Shown: in pieces, positions 35,018 through 44,575 of the stretch | Layout: each line of letters begins with the position of its first letter | Position numbering within the stretch: position 1 is the first letter of the stretch | Assembly: GCF_900101905.1 (NCBI RefSeq) | Contig: NZ_FNAJ01000002.1 | Location: forward strand, 496,001 to 560,000 | Source of the DNA: Myxococcus virescens | GTDB lineage: Bacteria; Myxococcota; Myxococcia; Myxococcales; Myxococcaceae | Length of the DNA stretch: 64,000 bases | Direction of reading: 5' to 3' | Notes under the pieces: model-generated | Seen by the model: only the letters and a program-made list of their open reading frames with translations | Told to the model about the DNA's origin: nothing | Databases searched by the model: none | Made by a program: the position numbers and the translations under genes

Positions 35018-38000
35018 TTCACCAGCTCCTCGTAGTAGCGCTTCACCTGCTCCCGGTACTTCTCCGGAGCCCCCTGCTTCATCGCGTCCAGCAGGTCCTT
35101 GCGGAACTCCTTCGGCGCCTGGAAGGCATCTTCGTCCGGCAGCTCCACCTTCTGCTTCGGGTCTCTCCCGTTGCCCTGCTGGCGGCGCCCCATGCCCATG
35201 GGCAGCGGGAGCCCGCCCTTGCCGCCGCGCTGGCCTTCCTGCATCTGCTGCTGGAACTGGCGCAGGCCCTCCAGCGCCGCCTGCTGCTCGCCGTAGCCAC
35301 GGCCCGGGTCCTTGCCCTGCATCCGCCGGGCGGCCTCACCCATGCGCTGGCCGGCGCCCTCCATCTGCTGCGTGGCCTCCTCGCCGAAGATGGGCGCCAT
35401 CTGCTGCATCTCGTCCATCTGCTGACGCAGGCCCTGCGCGCGCTCCTCCAGCTGCGACTGCTGTTCGCCCAGCTGCTGGAGCTGCTGCTTCTCCTGCTGC
35501 GACAGTTGCGAGCCCGGAGGAGGGAAGAGTGACTGGAGCTGCCGGTTCACCTCCGACACGTTGCGCGCGTCGCGGTTGAGGCGCTGCGCCAGCTCCGTGG
35601 ACTGCTTCACCACCTCTTCCGGGTTGCCGAACATTTCATCCAGGTGGCGCTGCTGCTCGCCCATCATCGCCAGCTGCCGGGCCGCGTCCTCCGCCCGCGC
35701 CGCCGCCTCCGCCGCCAGGTCGTAGTCGTTCACCTTCAGCGCGTTCTCCACGTTCTGGAGCTCCGCCTGGGCCTCCTCCAGCGGGCGCGCGGCGCGGCTG
35801 TTGAGCTGGCTGGGCTCCAGCGCCTTGTAGTCCTCCTGCGCCTGCTGCACCTTGCGCATCAGGCTGTCCTTGATGGCCTCGCCCTTCTCGGACAGCCGCT
35901 CGCGGTTCTGCGAGCGAGCCTGGTCGCGAAGCTGCTTCGTCTGGTCCGCGACGCGCTGCTGCTCCTGCACGGTGCTCTGCAGCTCCTCCATGAACTTGCC
36001 GAACTTCTCCGCCAGCTCGGGGTGCTGCTCGCCGCCGAACTCGTCGCTCGCCTGGTCCAGGTTCTCGAGCATCTCATCCATCTGCATGCCCAATTCCTGG
36101 AGCTTCGCCAGGGCTTCGTCCGCCTTGCCCTCGCGCATCAGCTTCTCCACGTCGTCGAGCGCGCTGCGCAGGTCCTGGTCCTTCATCATCTCGGACAGGG
36201 CCTCGGCGTTGAGGTGCTCGTCGCGGATGCCCTTGCGCATCTCCGCCATGCGCTGCATCAACTCCTGGATGCGGGACTTGAGCTGCTGAATCTGCTCCAT
36301 CACCGCCTGGCGCGCGGCCTCGTCCGGGTTGGACTTGTACTGCTCGATGAGGTTCGCCAGCTCGCGCCGCTCGTTGGACAGCTGCTTGGCCATCTCCTGG
36401 AGCGCCTCCAGCTTCTGCCGGTCCAGCAGCGACTCCAGGTAGAGGATGTCCTTCTCCAGCTCCGTAATCTCCTCGTTGACCACGGCGGTGAGGCGGTTGC
36501 CCGTGCCCCAGTCCTCGCCGCGGGCGCGCTGGGTGCGCAGGTAGAGCCGGCGCAGCTCCGCGGTGCCGCGGATGTGGCTGCCCAGGGACTCGGAGATGTT
36601 GCTCAGCGCGGAGACCAGCTCGGTGGGCACGTCGCGCTCGCGCGCCAGCTCCTGCGCCAGCGTCTTCATGTCGGCGACGAGGCTCTCCCCGCTGGTGTCC
36701 ACCGTGGCCCCGGCGGTGATGGCCTGCGGGTCCTTCTGCTTCGCGCGCTCCGGGCCTTCCAGCCGGTCCGCGAGGTGGTCCACCATCCGGCCCCACAGCT
36801 GCTCCGCCTTCTCCAGCGCTGCGCGGCGGTGCTCGGCCGCGGAGTACACGCGCAGCACCTGCGTGCGGCTGACGCCCTTCTTGGGGCCCTCCACCGCGTC
36901 GTTGTCCTGCGCCTCCACGTAGTAGGTAATCCGGTCACCCGGGTCGAGCTTGAGGTTGTCCAGGCTCCACGAATAGGTGCCCCGGTGGCGCCGGCCGTCC
37001 TCGCGCGGCAGCGGCACGCGCGTCTCCTGCTGGGCGCCGGGCGCGCGGAACACGAGCGCCATGCCGGACAGCCCGTAGTCATCCGACGCCTCGTACTTGA
37101 GCGCCACCTGGTCGCCCGGGTCGATCTCCAGCTCCACCGTGGGCGTGAGCAGCGACACCTCGGGCGCCTTGTCCGCCTCCACGGTGAGGGCGATGTCCGG
37201 CCCCACCGCGAGCGCCTTGTCCCGCGCGCCGTAGAAGGCGAAGCGGTAGTGGCCGGACTGCTTCGCGACGAAGCTGCCCTCCAGGTCCCGGTTGCCCGTC
37301 ACCTTCAGCGGCAGCGCCTGGCCGTTGACCACCAGCTCCGCGCGCTCCACCGGACGGTCCGAGCGCGTCTTCAGCAGGATTTCCGTCCCCGCCGGCGCGC
37401 TGATTTCACCGTTCGTTCCGGGCACCGTGCGCGGGGCCAGCCCCGTGTACGCGGGGTAGCGGTACGTCAATTCGATGTCGCCGGTGATGGGCTCCACCTG
37501 CGCCTGGGCCTTGGGGCTCGCCGCCACTTCGCGGATGCGCGCCACGCCGGCGGACCAGCGGTCACCGAGCACGACCATCAGCACCAGCAGGGCCAGCAGC
37601 GCGCCGCCCGCGCCCAGGGCCACGTGGCGCACCGGGCGGCTGTCCACCACGGTGCGGACATCCACCGTGCGCGCCCGCGCGTCCATCTCCCGCAGGAAGG
37701 CGCTCGCGAGCGCCGGAGAGCCGCTGCCCGGCGCGTCCGGCTCGCGCATCAGCTCCACCGCGGCCAGCACGTCCAGCGACAGCTCCGGACGCTTTTCGCC
37801 CACCAGGCGCGCGGTGAGGACGTCGTCTCCCACGCGGCGGCGCACCAGCCACAGGCCGAAGACGCACGTCACGGCCACGCCCACCGGCAGCGCCGTCCAC
37901 AGCAGGGACGCGCCCGCGCGCGGCGCCACCAGCGCCAGGAAGCCGCCGGCCACCAGCAGCAGCGCCACGGTGGCCACGCCCAGCATGCCGCCCTGGAGCC

Positions 38001-38157
38001 ACAGGTACCGGCGCTGGCGGCCCTGGACGGTGGCGAGCAACGCCTCCACGCCCGGGGCTTCCAGGGGAGGGCGGGCTTGTGACGCGGGAGGTGACGGAGG
38101 GGGCGGGGGCGGAGGCGGGAGCTCGGGGCCTGGAGTCTGCGGTGTGTCGAGGTTCAC
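35014..38157 (-). CDS. DUF4175-like membrane protein with long Gln/Glu coiled coil
   Basis: A 1047-residue protein. N-terminus is Pro-rich, then two membrane spans (LQGGMLGVATVALLLVAGGF and ALPVGVAVTCVFGLWLV) and a third near residue 180. Beta-rich exported domains (VEPITGDIELTYRYPAYTGL; DRPVERAELVVNG) follow. From about 500 to 980 the chain is helical and rich in Gln, Glu, Met and Arg (repeated EMLENLDQA, QLQQLGEQQSQLEERAQ), a long coiled coil. The start is GTG at 38157 with AGGACAGC before it. Relatives are found beside MoxR/DUF58/Bat clusters; the corresponding cluster in this window lies 16 kb to the left. Function unknown. Confidence 0.85.
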   Translation of the reverse strand: MNLDTPQTPGPELPPPPPPPPSPPASQARPPLEAPGVEALLATVQGRQRRYLWLQGGMLGVATVALLLVAGGFLALVAPRAGASLLWTALPVGVAVTCVFGLWLVRRRVGDDVLTARLVGEKRPELSLDVLAAVELMREPDAPGSGSPALASAFLREMDARARTVDVRTVVDSRPVRHVALGAGGALLALLVLMVVLGDRWSAGVARIREVAASPKAQAQVEPITGDIELTYRYPAYTGLAPRTVPGTNGEISAPAGTEILLKTRSDRPVERAELVVNGQALPLKVTGNRDLEGSFVAKQSGHYRFAFYGARDKALAVGPDIALTVEADKAPEVSLLTPTVELEIDPGDQVALKYEASDDYGLSGMALVFRAPGAQQETRVPLPREDGRRHRGTYSWSLDNLKLDPGDRITYYVEAQDNDAVEGPKKGVSRTQVLRVYSAAEHRRAALEKAEQLWGRMVDHLADRLEGPERAKQKDPQAITAGATVDTSGESLVADMKTLAQELARERDVPTELVSALSNISESLGSHIRGTAELRRLYLRTQRARGEDWGTGNRLTAVVNEEITELEKDILYLESLLDRQKLEALQEMAKQLSNERRELANLIEQYKSNPDEAARQAVMEQIQQLKSRIQELMQRMAEMRKGIRDEHLNAEALSEMMKDQDLRSALDDVEKLMREGKADEALAKLQELGMQMDEMLENLDQASDEFGGEQHPELAEKFGKFMEELQSTVQEQQRVADQTKQLRDQARSQNRERLSEKGEAIKDSLMRKVQQAQEDYKALEPSQLNSRAARPLEEAQAELQNVENALKVNDYDLAAEAAARAEDAARQLAMMGEQQRHLDEMFGNPEEVVKQSTELAQRLNRDARNVSEVNRQLQSLFPPPGSQLSQQEKQQLQQLGEQQSQLEERAQGLRQQMDEMQQMAPIFGEEATQQMEGAGQRMGEAARRMQGKDPGRGYGEQQAALEGLRQFQQQMQEGQRGGKGGLPLPMGMGRRQQGNGRDPKQKVELPDEDAFQAPKEFRKDLLDAMKQGAPEKYREQVKRYYEELVK

Positions 38158-38407
38158 GCTGTCCTGTCCGCTCAGTGACGAGGCAACCCCTGGTGGGGCC
38201 GCCTATTTCCCGATTTTCTAGCAGCCGGCCTCTTCTTGCGAAGCATAACGACCCAGGAGCCCACTCGAAGGGCTCCAGGTGTCTGGCGCTGGAAGGAGAC
38301 ACCAGGGCGAGGGTCCGGGAGGTGACGCGGTCCACCGGGCTCGCCCTTCCTACGAAGCCCACCACACGCTTCCCCGGCAGCGGCAAGGGAGCGGGCGGGC
38401 CGCCGGC

Positions 38408-38971
38408 TCATCGGACGACTTGCTTACGGGCGCCCGCCTCGTCGTACTCGACTTCAGGCATGGGGACGCCGCCCAGTTCCCGGGCCAGCGCGGTGAGCAC
38501 TTCCTGCGTCGCGACGATGTTGGACCGCGAAAGGCGTGCCAGCACGCGCTGCACCGACGACTCCACCGTGCCCTCGGAGGGGATGTCGAGCGCGCGCCCC
38601 TCGTCCGTCAGGGAGAACAGCGCCTTGCGCCCGTCGAGCGGATCAGACTTGCGCTCCAACAGGCCCCGCTTCTCCAGGCGCTTGAGCACGCCCGTCAGGG
38701 TGCTGGGATGGACGTGGAGGATCTGCGCGAGCATGCCCGCAGTGATGTCGGGGAAGCGCCCCACCAGGCGGATGACCAGGCGCTGCGGACCCGTGAGTCC
38801 CAGCGAGGACTCCATGCGCTTCGACGTGGACTGGAGCCCATGGTCCACGGCCCAGAGCAGTCGCATGAATTCGAGCACTTCACCCAGGGGCGGTCCTTTG
38901 TAGGTCCGCTCGCCTTCGTGGGGTACCAGCGGCCCATCTGCCGGTCCCTTCGGGGATTCTTCTGCTGTCAC
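38408..38971 (-). CDS. MarR family transcriptional regulator
   Basis: A 187-residue winged-helix regulator. The MarR core is clear: LGLTGPQRLVIRLVGRFPDI, LAQILHVHPSTLTGVLKRLE (recognition helix) and KRGLLERKSDPLDGRKALF (wing). N- and C-terminal tails extend it beyond the usual 140-150 residues. The start is GTG at 38971 with GGAGG seven bases upstream. A palindrome directly upstream is a probable autoregulatory operator. Target genes are not obvious; the neighbours run on the same strand but are far apart. Confidence 0.9.
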   Translation of the reverse strand: MTAEESPKGPADGPLVPHEGERTYKGPPLGEVLEFMRLLWAVDHGLQSTSKRMESSLGLTGPQRLVIRLVGRFPDITAGMLAQILHVHPSTLTGVLKRLEKRGLLERKSDPLDGRKALFSLTDEGRALDIPSEGTVESSVQRVLARLSRSNIVATQEVLTALARELGGVPMPEVEYDEAGARKQVVR

Positions 38972-38986
38972 CTGCTGCCTCCGTGT

Positions 38987-39005
38987 CTCAAGCCAATGGT
39001 TTGAG
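38987..39005. promoter_or_regulatory. Candidate MarR operator
   Basis: A 19-base imperfect palindrome (arms CTCAAGCC and GGTTTGAG, 7 of 8 positions matching, 3-base centre) lies 16 bases upstream of the GTG of the MarR gene. MarR proteins bind palindromes of this size and commonly repress themselves. The remaining 39006-39269 holds nothing recognisable. Confidence 0.5.
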
Positions 39006-39269
39006 TCGCAGCAGGTCTATCGCGTCGCCGTCCGACCCGCTGCTGAAAAACCGTTGGCTGTTGACCGCTCGCAAGCCAGACGTCAAGCCGGAGGCTTTTC
39101 GAAGGCCCAGGCAGGCCCCGGGCGGCGGCACGGGCCCAGCGGGCCCGGTGGGGAGGGCCGCCGTGGGCCATCTCCCCATCAGTCCGGATGCCGGGCGGGC
39201 GGGCGCTCAGAGCTCCTCGAGCGTGAGCCGGAGGATGGCTCTCGTGTCGTCCCGCTCCAGGACGGGGTG

Positions 39270-40973
39270 TTACGGCGCGGGGGCCACGGTGGGCTTGGGC
39301 GCCGGCTTCTGAGCAGGGGCGGGCGCCGGAGCCGGAGCGGCGGCGGGCTCCGCGGGCTTGGCGGGCATCTGCAGGGCCTTGCCATGCTCCTGGACGATGC
39401 GCCGGTACCAGGCCTCCTGGAACTTGGGATGGTTCACCGTGCCCATCTCATCGCGCACGTTGCCGTCGATGTACTTCACGAGCAGCGTCTCACCGAGCTT
39501 GCGCCAGCGGGTGTGGACCTTCTCACCCTGCTGGAGCGAGTAGTCGGTGAGGTACTGGCGCGCCTCCTCGGGGCTGCGCTTGAACTGCTCCTGGGCGCGC
39601 TTCTCGATGTCGGCCTGGTCCGCGAGGAACTGGCCTTCCAGTGCGCCCTGCTCCTTCTGCACGTCATTCACCATGTCGCTCCAGCGCCCGTAGGCCTGGT
39701 TCGACACCCAGTTGAACACCCAGAAGGAGGAGTCCCAGGAGAACTCTCCGCGGCTGGCCACGCCCTGCGCGAAGTTGCGCGGCACCTGCCGGATGCCGGC
39801 GTACATGGGCGTGTAGACGGTGGTGAAGGTGTCGTCCACGCCGAACCAGAGCACGCCGCCAATGGGCGACGGCAGCCAGTCCCGCATCTGCGCGACGAAG
39901 GAGAAGCCCGTCTGCTGCGTGGAGATGGCGCGCTCGTGGAGGTACTGCTTGCCGTCCACCTCCCACGTCATCGGCCGCCAGCGGTACGGCGCCGCGTAGG
40001 GGCCCGCGCCCACGTCCTTCGTCATGTCCAGCGGCGTGCCCGTGAAGTGGTCCCGCATCAGCGCCATGGCGTCCTGCACGGACAGCTTCTTGTCCGGCTT
40101 CACCCACAGCGGCAGCCGCTTCTGGGGCGCCGCGCCGTTCGCGTACTCCGCGCCCAGCTTCATCGACGGCGCCGCGCGCCGGAAGATGCTCCACACGCGC
40201 GCCTCGGAGAACCGCTGCCCGCCGAAGTCGATGGGGTTGTACGTCTCCGCGAAGTTGAAGTCCTTGTCCGCGCCCTTGAACCAGCCCTTCGCCCGGGCGA
40301 AGGAGATGACGTCCGGCGAGTAGAACGTCGTCTGCTTCTCGTTCTGCGGGAACGTGCCGATGCGCGACTGGTTGGCGTGCGCGGAGAGGTACCCGTCGGG
40401 CAGCTTGCGGGCCACCCACACCGCGCCCTTCTCGCCCTTGCCCTTGCCAATCATCTCCAGCAGCCAGGCCTCCTTCGGATCGGCGATGGAGAACGACTCA
40501 CCGGTGGAGGCATAGCCGTGCTCGGCGACCAGGGTGGTCATCACCTGGATGGCCTCGCGCGCCGTCTTCGCGCGCTCCAGCGCGATGTACATGAGCGAGC
40601 CGTAGTCGATGATGCCCGCAGGACCCGCCAGTTCCTCGCGCCCGCCGAACGTGGACTCGCCGATGGAGAGCTGGTGCTCGTTCATGTTGCCCACCACCGA
40701 ATACGTCGCGGCGGGCTGGGGGATGCGGCCCAGGAACTTGCCGGTGTCCCACTCGATGATGTCGCGCATGGCCCCCGGCGCGTGGCGGCGCGCGGGCGTG
40801 AAGTACAGCTCGCCGTACAGCTCGTGCGCGTCCGCGGCGTAGGTGATGAAGGTGGCTCCATCCGCCGTGGCTCCCTTGGAGACCAGCATGCTGGTGCAGG
40901 CGAGCACGGGCGGAGCAACCAGCGCGGCGGTGACGGGCAGCGCGGTGAGCAGGTTCGTCAGGCGTCGGTTCAT
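39270..40973 (-). CDS. Secreted C69 family dipeptidase
   Basis: A 567-residue exported peptidase of family C69 (PepD-like, Ntn-hydrolase fold). The signal peptide ends ALVAPPVLA and the next residue is C26 in CTSMLVSKGATADG, the exposed N-terminal nucleophile expected after removal of the leader. Family segments NMNEHQLSIGESTFGGR, EHGYASTGESFSIADP and ANQSRIGTF are present. The C-terminus is a low-complexity Pro/Ala/Lys tail, perhaps a cell-wall spacer. Activity on dipeptides is inferred from the family. Confidence 0.9.
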   Translation of the reverse strand: MNRRLTNLLTALPVTAALVAPPVLACTSMLVSKGATADGATFITYAADAHELYGELYFTPARRHAPGAMRDIIEWDTGKFLGRIPQPAATYSVVGNMNEHQLSIGESTFGGREELAGPAGIIDYGSLMYIALERAKTAREAIQVMTTLVAEHGYASTGESFSIADPKEAWLLEMIGKGKGEKGAVWVARKLPDGYLSAHANQSRIGTFPQNEKQTTFYSPDVISFARAKGWFKGADKDFNFAETYNPIDFGGQRFSEARVWSIFRRAAPSMKLGAEYANGAAPQKRLPLWVKPDKKLSVQDAMALMRDHFTGTPLDMTKDVGAGPYAAPYRWRPMTWEVDGKQYLHERAISTQQTGFSFVAQMRDWLPSPIGGVLWFGVDDTFTTVYTPMYAGIRQVPRNFAQGVASRGEFSWDSSFWVFNWVSNQAYGRWSDMVNDVQKEQGALEGQFLADQADIEKRAQEQFKRSPEEARQYLTDYSLQQGEKVHTRWRKLGETLLVKYIDGNVRDEMGTVNHPKFQEAWYRRIVQEHGKALQMPAKPAEPAAAPAPAPAPAQKPAPKPTVAPAP

Positions 40974-41127
40974 GGCGGCGGATGGTACCAATCCACTCCA
41001 GGATGGCTACCGCTCCCAAGGGGCGCTCCCCTGTTTGCCCCTCATGGGCCCGTCCACGACAGGGCCGCCGCGCCAGGCCACGAGAGAAATTCCGGGCGGC
41101 GGCCCCCCATTGTCGGAGCTTTCAGTC

Positions 41128-41478
41128 TCAGTCGTTCGTCGCGCTCACCTCCTTTCTCTCAGGAGGGGCGGGCACCTGTTCGACTCGCAGCGTCGTGGGC
41201 CCGCTCAGCGCCAGGTGCGCCTTGAGCTTGAGGAACTTCTTCTTGCCGAAGCCCTTCACGCGCACCAGCTCCTCCACGCGTTTGAAAGGCCGCTTCTGGC
41301 GGTGCGCGATGATGCGCTGCGCCGCCTTCTCTCCGACGCCCGGCAGCAAATCCAGCTCCGCCGCGCTGGCCTCGTTGAGGTTGACCGTCCCCGTGTGCTG
41401 CGTGCGCAGCTTCGCCGCCTCCGCCACCCCGGGCCCGCACAAGAGCAGGCCCACCACCACCGCGCACAGCGCCCTCAC
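41128..41478 (-). CDS. Exported ComEA-like helix-hairpin-helix protein
   Basis: A 116-residue protein with a signal peptide (ALCAVVVGLLLCGPGVAEAA) and one (HhH)2-type DNA-binding domain: VNLNEASAAELDLLPGVGEK, AAQRIIAHRQKRPFKRVEEL, VRVKGFGKKKFLKLK. This is the minimal ComEA form that binds DNA outside the inner membrane during natural transformation. The start GTG overlaps the stop of the preceding 83-residue gene (GTGA). No other competence gene is adjacent, so a transformation role is inference only. Confidence 0.87.
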   Translation of the reverse strand: MRALCAVVVGLLLCGPGVAEAAKLRTQHTGTVNLNEASAAELDLLPGVGEKAAQRIIAHRQKRPFKRVEELVRVKGFGKKKFLKLKAHLALSGPTTLRVEQVPAPPERKEVSATND

Positions 41479-41726
41479 GAGTGGCCACCCACCGGCGCCG
41501 CGTCCAGCCCCAGCTCGCCCGCGTAACGGCCGCCGCTCATTCCCGCCGTGTCGCGCTTCTCCGCCGCCTCGCGGACGTGCAGCTTCCCGTCCAGCGGCAG
41601 CACGTCCAGCAACACGTTGAGCGAGCCATCCTTGTTCACGAAGGCGCTCCCCGCCCGCACCCAGATGCTCCCGCCCTTGCCCTCGCGAATGGAGAAGACC
41701 GCCAGTCGCTTACCCGCCGTCAGCAT
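41475..41726 (-). CDS. Small conserved-type protein of 83 residues
   Basis: The frame gives 83 residues from the second of two adjacent ATGs; GGAGG lies six bases before it. The core IWVRAGSAFVNKDGSLNVLL followed by DVLPLDGKLHVRE resembles a small uncharacterised protein type seen in many proteobacteria (W-x-R-x-G-x-AF-x-NKDGS...LDxLPLDGxLxxRE). No signal peptide or known function. It overlaps the ComEA-like gene, so both are one operon. Confidence 0.72.
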   Translation of the reverse strand: MLTAGKRLAVFSIREGKGGSIWVRAGSAFVNKDGSLNVLLDVLPLDGKLHVREAAEKRDTAGMSGGRYAGELGLDAAPVGGHS

Positions 41727-41964
41727 CATCCACCTCCACACTCCGCATCGCGCCACCACGGCGCGGCTGCCTCGTCGGCTTGACCGCCTGAGGTCGGGGA
41801 GCGCTTGAGCAGCCGGCGTGCCAGCGGTGTTCTCCTCGGGGTGCTCTCCGCACACCGTGCGCGGATGTGAGAACCGTCCCGCGGCGAGGACGGACAGCGA
41901 CGCGCCAGTGGCTTCTCAGCGGACGAGAGCGCGGCGCCGGGCACGGGAGGGCGCGAGCGCGCAC

Positions 41965-44559
41965 TCAGGCATGGTTCGCGTCCAGGTGCATGTCCGCCGG
42001 AGCCAGCCGCGGCGCGGCGGGTCCGCTGCGTGGAAGCAAGACCGTGAAGATGGCGCCGCGTCCCGCCTCGCTCTGGACCCGGACCGCCCCTCCCAGCCTT
42101 TCGACGAGCTGACTGACGATGTGGAGGCCCAGGCCCAGCCCTCCGTAGTGACGCGATGACACCGCCCGCTCGAAGGCCCGGAAGATCAACGCCTGTTGTT
42201 CCGCCGGGATGCCGATTCCCTGGTCCCTCACTTCCAGGAGCGCGGTCCTGGCGTCTCCGCCGACCTGGATTTCGATGGGCTTGCCCTCGCCGTACTTGAT
42301 GGCATTCGAGAGCAGGTTGGTGACAATCTGGTCGAGCCGCGACCGGTCCCAGAGCCCTGGCATCGGCGTGTCGGCATGAACCTGGAGCGTGGCGCCGGAG
42401 AGGGCCAGCTCGGGTGCGAAGCGTGCCGCGATGTCTCGAACCAGCGCGGCCAGGTCCACTTCCTCTAACTCGAGCTCGAGCCGCCCGGCATGGATGCGCG
42501 AGACATCGAGCAGCGTGTTGACGAGCTTCGCCATCCGCATCGCCTGGCGTTCGATGCCTTCGACCGATTGGGTCACGGTCTCCGCCGACGCGGTGCAGAG
42601 CGCTCCCGACCGGGCGCGGCGCAGCAGGCCCTGCACGGACAACTGGAGGGAGGTGACCGGGGTCTTCAGCTCGTGAGAGGCAACGGAGAGGAACTCATCA
42701 CGAAGGCCAATGGCCTGCTGGGCTTCCCGATAGAGCCGGGCGTTGTCCACGACCATGGCCGCGCGGCGGGCCAGCTCCTGCGCGACGGTGAGCTCGGCCA
42801 GGCCATAGCGGCTCCCGTCGTCCATCCGGGCGAGGGTGAGCGCGCCGAGCGTCCGTCCACGCGCGAGCAGCGGCACTGACAGCCAGGACCTCAACTCGAG
42901 GGCGCCGGACTCGAGGGCCGCGGAGCCGCAACCCTCCAGGCAGAACTCCGGCTCGCCGCGGCGGAGCACCCGCCCAGGGCCATGCGTGGCATTGAGGTCC
43001 GGTGGCGCGTGGGCGTCCTTCGCGGGCCACCTGGCCCGCAGTGTCTGGGATTGGGCCACCGCGATTCGCTGGGGGGAATGGTCGTTGTCCAGCAGGTCGA
43101 CCGCGCACCAGTCCGCGAACCGCTGGACGGTCAGCGCCGCCACGTTTCGCAGCGCGTCCTCGGGGGCGAGCGAGCCCGCGAGCAGTCCCGAGGCCTCCGC
43201 CAGGAACGCGGACCTTCCTTCCTGCTCCTCGGCGCGGGTCCGCGCTTGCTGCTCACGCAGGAAGGTCTGGTCTCGCTCCCGCTCGGCCCGGCGTTGCTCG
43301 GTGATGTCGATGCCCGTGCCGATGATGTACTCGACCGCTCCCGTCGGGCTGCGGAGGATGTTGCTGGACCATGCGATGAGGCGGCGCTCTCCCGCTCGCG
43401 TGAGCCAGCAGCTCTCGTACTCCTCGTGCCCCTTGCCCGCGGAGAGCTGGGCGAAGTCCCGCTCGACCCGCGCCGCTTCTTCCGGGGCCTGGAGCTGCTT
43501 CCAGAACCGCGCGCCGCGAAGCTCCTCGAAGGAGTAGCCGGTCATCTCCTGGCATGCACGGTTGAAGCGGACGATTCGGCCCTCCACATCCAGGACGATG
43601 AACAGCGCGCGGGCTGTATCCAGGACCGCCGAGCTGAAGTCCCGCTCGTGCTGGAGGTCCCGCTCCGTGCGCCTTCGAGCGGTGACGTCCCGGAAGTAGA
43701 CGGCCCGCCCATAGTAGACGCCGTCAGCACTCACCACCGGGGCGTCGTACTGCTCGAATATCCGCCCATCCTCGAGCCGAAACTCGTCGTGCCCCGACGC
43801 GTCGCGGTGCTCGATGAAGAAGGATGCGCGCGCCGTGAACCGGGCAGGCTCCTCCACGAGCTCCGCCGCCGCACGGACCCACGCCTCGTAGGATGCGGAC
43901 AGGAGCGCCTCCTCCAGCCCCCACATCTGCACGAGGCGGCGGTTGTGCGTGAGCGTCCTTCCTTCCTGGGTGGAGATGAGGATGCCCTCGTCGGAGGCTT
44001 CGCTCAGGGACTCCAGCAGCGTCTTCTGCTGGTGGAGCGCGCGCTCGCTCTCCAGGATGCGGGTGAAGAGCTGCCGGTGCATGAGCGCGGTACGGAGCAC
44101 GCCGCCGAGGCGCTCCATCATGCCCCGGTAATGTCGCGGCAGCTGCGGCTCGCGGTCGAAGTACAGCAGCAGCACGCTGGCGCTGTTCGCCGCGTCCGCC
44201 CCGATGATTGGAATGGACCAGCGCACGAGCTCCGGCAATTCCAGCTCCGGAAAGGGCAGGTTCACCTCGGCGGGCCCTTGCTTCCCTCCGGGCTCGGAGC
44301 GGGCGGGAATCGGAAGCTGGCGGGACGCAGCGGAGAGTCCACTCGCGCCTTGAAGGATGACCTGCCCCCGCGCGTTCACCTGGACCCAGAGCGCGACCAT
44401 GCACCCCAGCCGCTCCGCGACCCGGTCCATGAAGGCGTCCGCAGGCTTGCTCGGGTCGAAGAGGTCGAGCGCCGCGACGGTGAGCTCCTGGAGCACGCTC
44501 AGCAGCGCGAGTCGCTCCTCGGTGAGCTTCCGGTCCTCATCCTCGCGGGGGTCCGCCAT
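41965..44559 (-). CDS. Soluble PAS/GAF sensor histidine kinase
   Basis: An 864-residue kinase without membrane spans. Order: N-terminal GAF-like region (about 20-170), a PAS-like segment (LLESLSEASDEGILISTQEG), a second PAS with PAC (NRACQEMTGYSFEEL, EYIIGTGIDITEQRRAE), a GAF domain (LRNVAALTVQRFADWCAVDL), then HisKA with the phospho-acceptor His near residue 628 in SVASHELKTPV and a full HATPase domain (DQIVTNLLSNAIKYGEG, RDQGIGIP, GGLGLGLHIV). It starts 16 bases after the FIST protein gene, so FIST input and kinase output probably form one signalling unit. No receiver domain or response regulator gene is adjacent. Confidence 0.93.
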   Translation of the reverse strand: MADPREDEDRKLTEERLALLSVLQELTVAALDLFDPSKPADAFMDRVAERLGCMVALWVQVNARGQVILQGASGLSAASRQLPIPARSEPGGKQGPAEVNLPFPELELPELVRWSIPIIGADAANSASVLLLYFDREPQLPRHYRGMMERLGGVLRTALMHRQLFTRILESERALHQQKTLLESLSEASDEGILISTQEGRTLTHNRRLVQMWGLEEALLSASYEAWVRAAAELVEEPARFTARASFFIEHRDASGHDEFRLEDGRIFEQYDAPVVSADGVYYGRAVYFRDVTARRRTERDLQHERDFSSAVLDTARALFIVLDVEGRIVRFNRACQEMTGYSFEELRGARFWKQLQAPEEAARVERDFAQLSAGKGHEEYESCWLTRAGERRLIAWSSNILRSPTGAVEYIIGTGIDITEQRRAERERDQTFLREQQARTRAEEQEGRSAFLAEASGLLAGSLAPEDALRNVAALTVQRFADWCAVDLLDNDHSPQRIAVAQSQTLRARWPAKDAHAPPDLNATHGPGRVLRRGEPEFCLEGCGSAALESGALELRSWLSVPLLARGRTLGALTLARMDDGSRYGLAELTVAQELARRAAMVVDNARLYREAQQAIGLRDEFLSVASHELKTPVTSLQLSVQGLLRRARSGALCTASAETVTQSVEGIERQAMRMAKLVNTLLDVSRIHAGRLELELEEVDLAALVRDIAARFAPELALSGATLQVHADTPMPGLWDRSRLDQIVTNLLSNAIKYGEGKPIEIQVGGDARTALLEVRDQGIGIPAEQQALIFRAFERAVSSRHYGGLGLGLHIVSQLVERLGGAVRVQSEAGRGAIFTVLLPRSGPAAPRLAPADMHLDANHA

Positions 44560-44575
44560 GTCCGACCTCGTCCCA

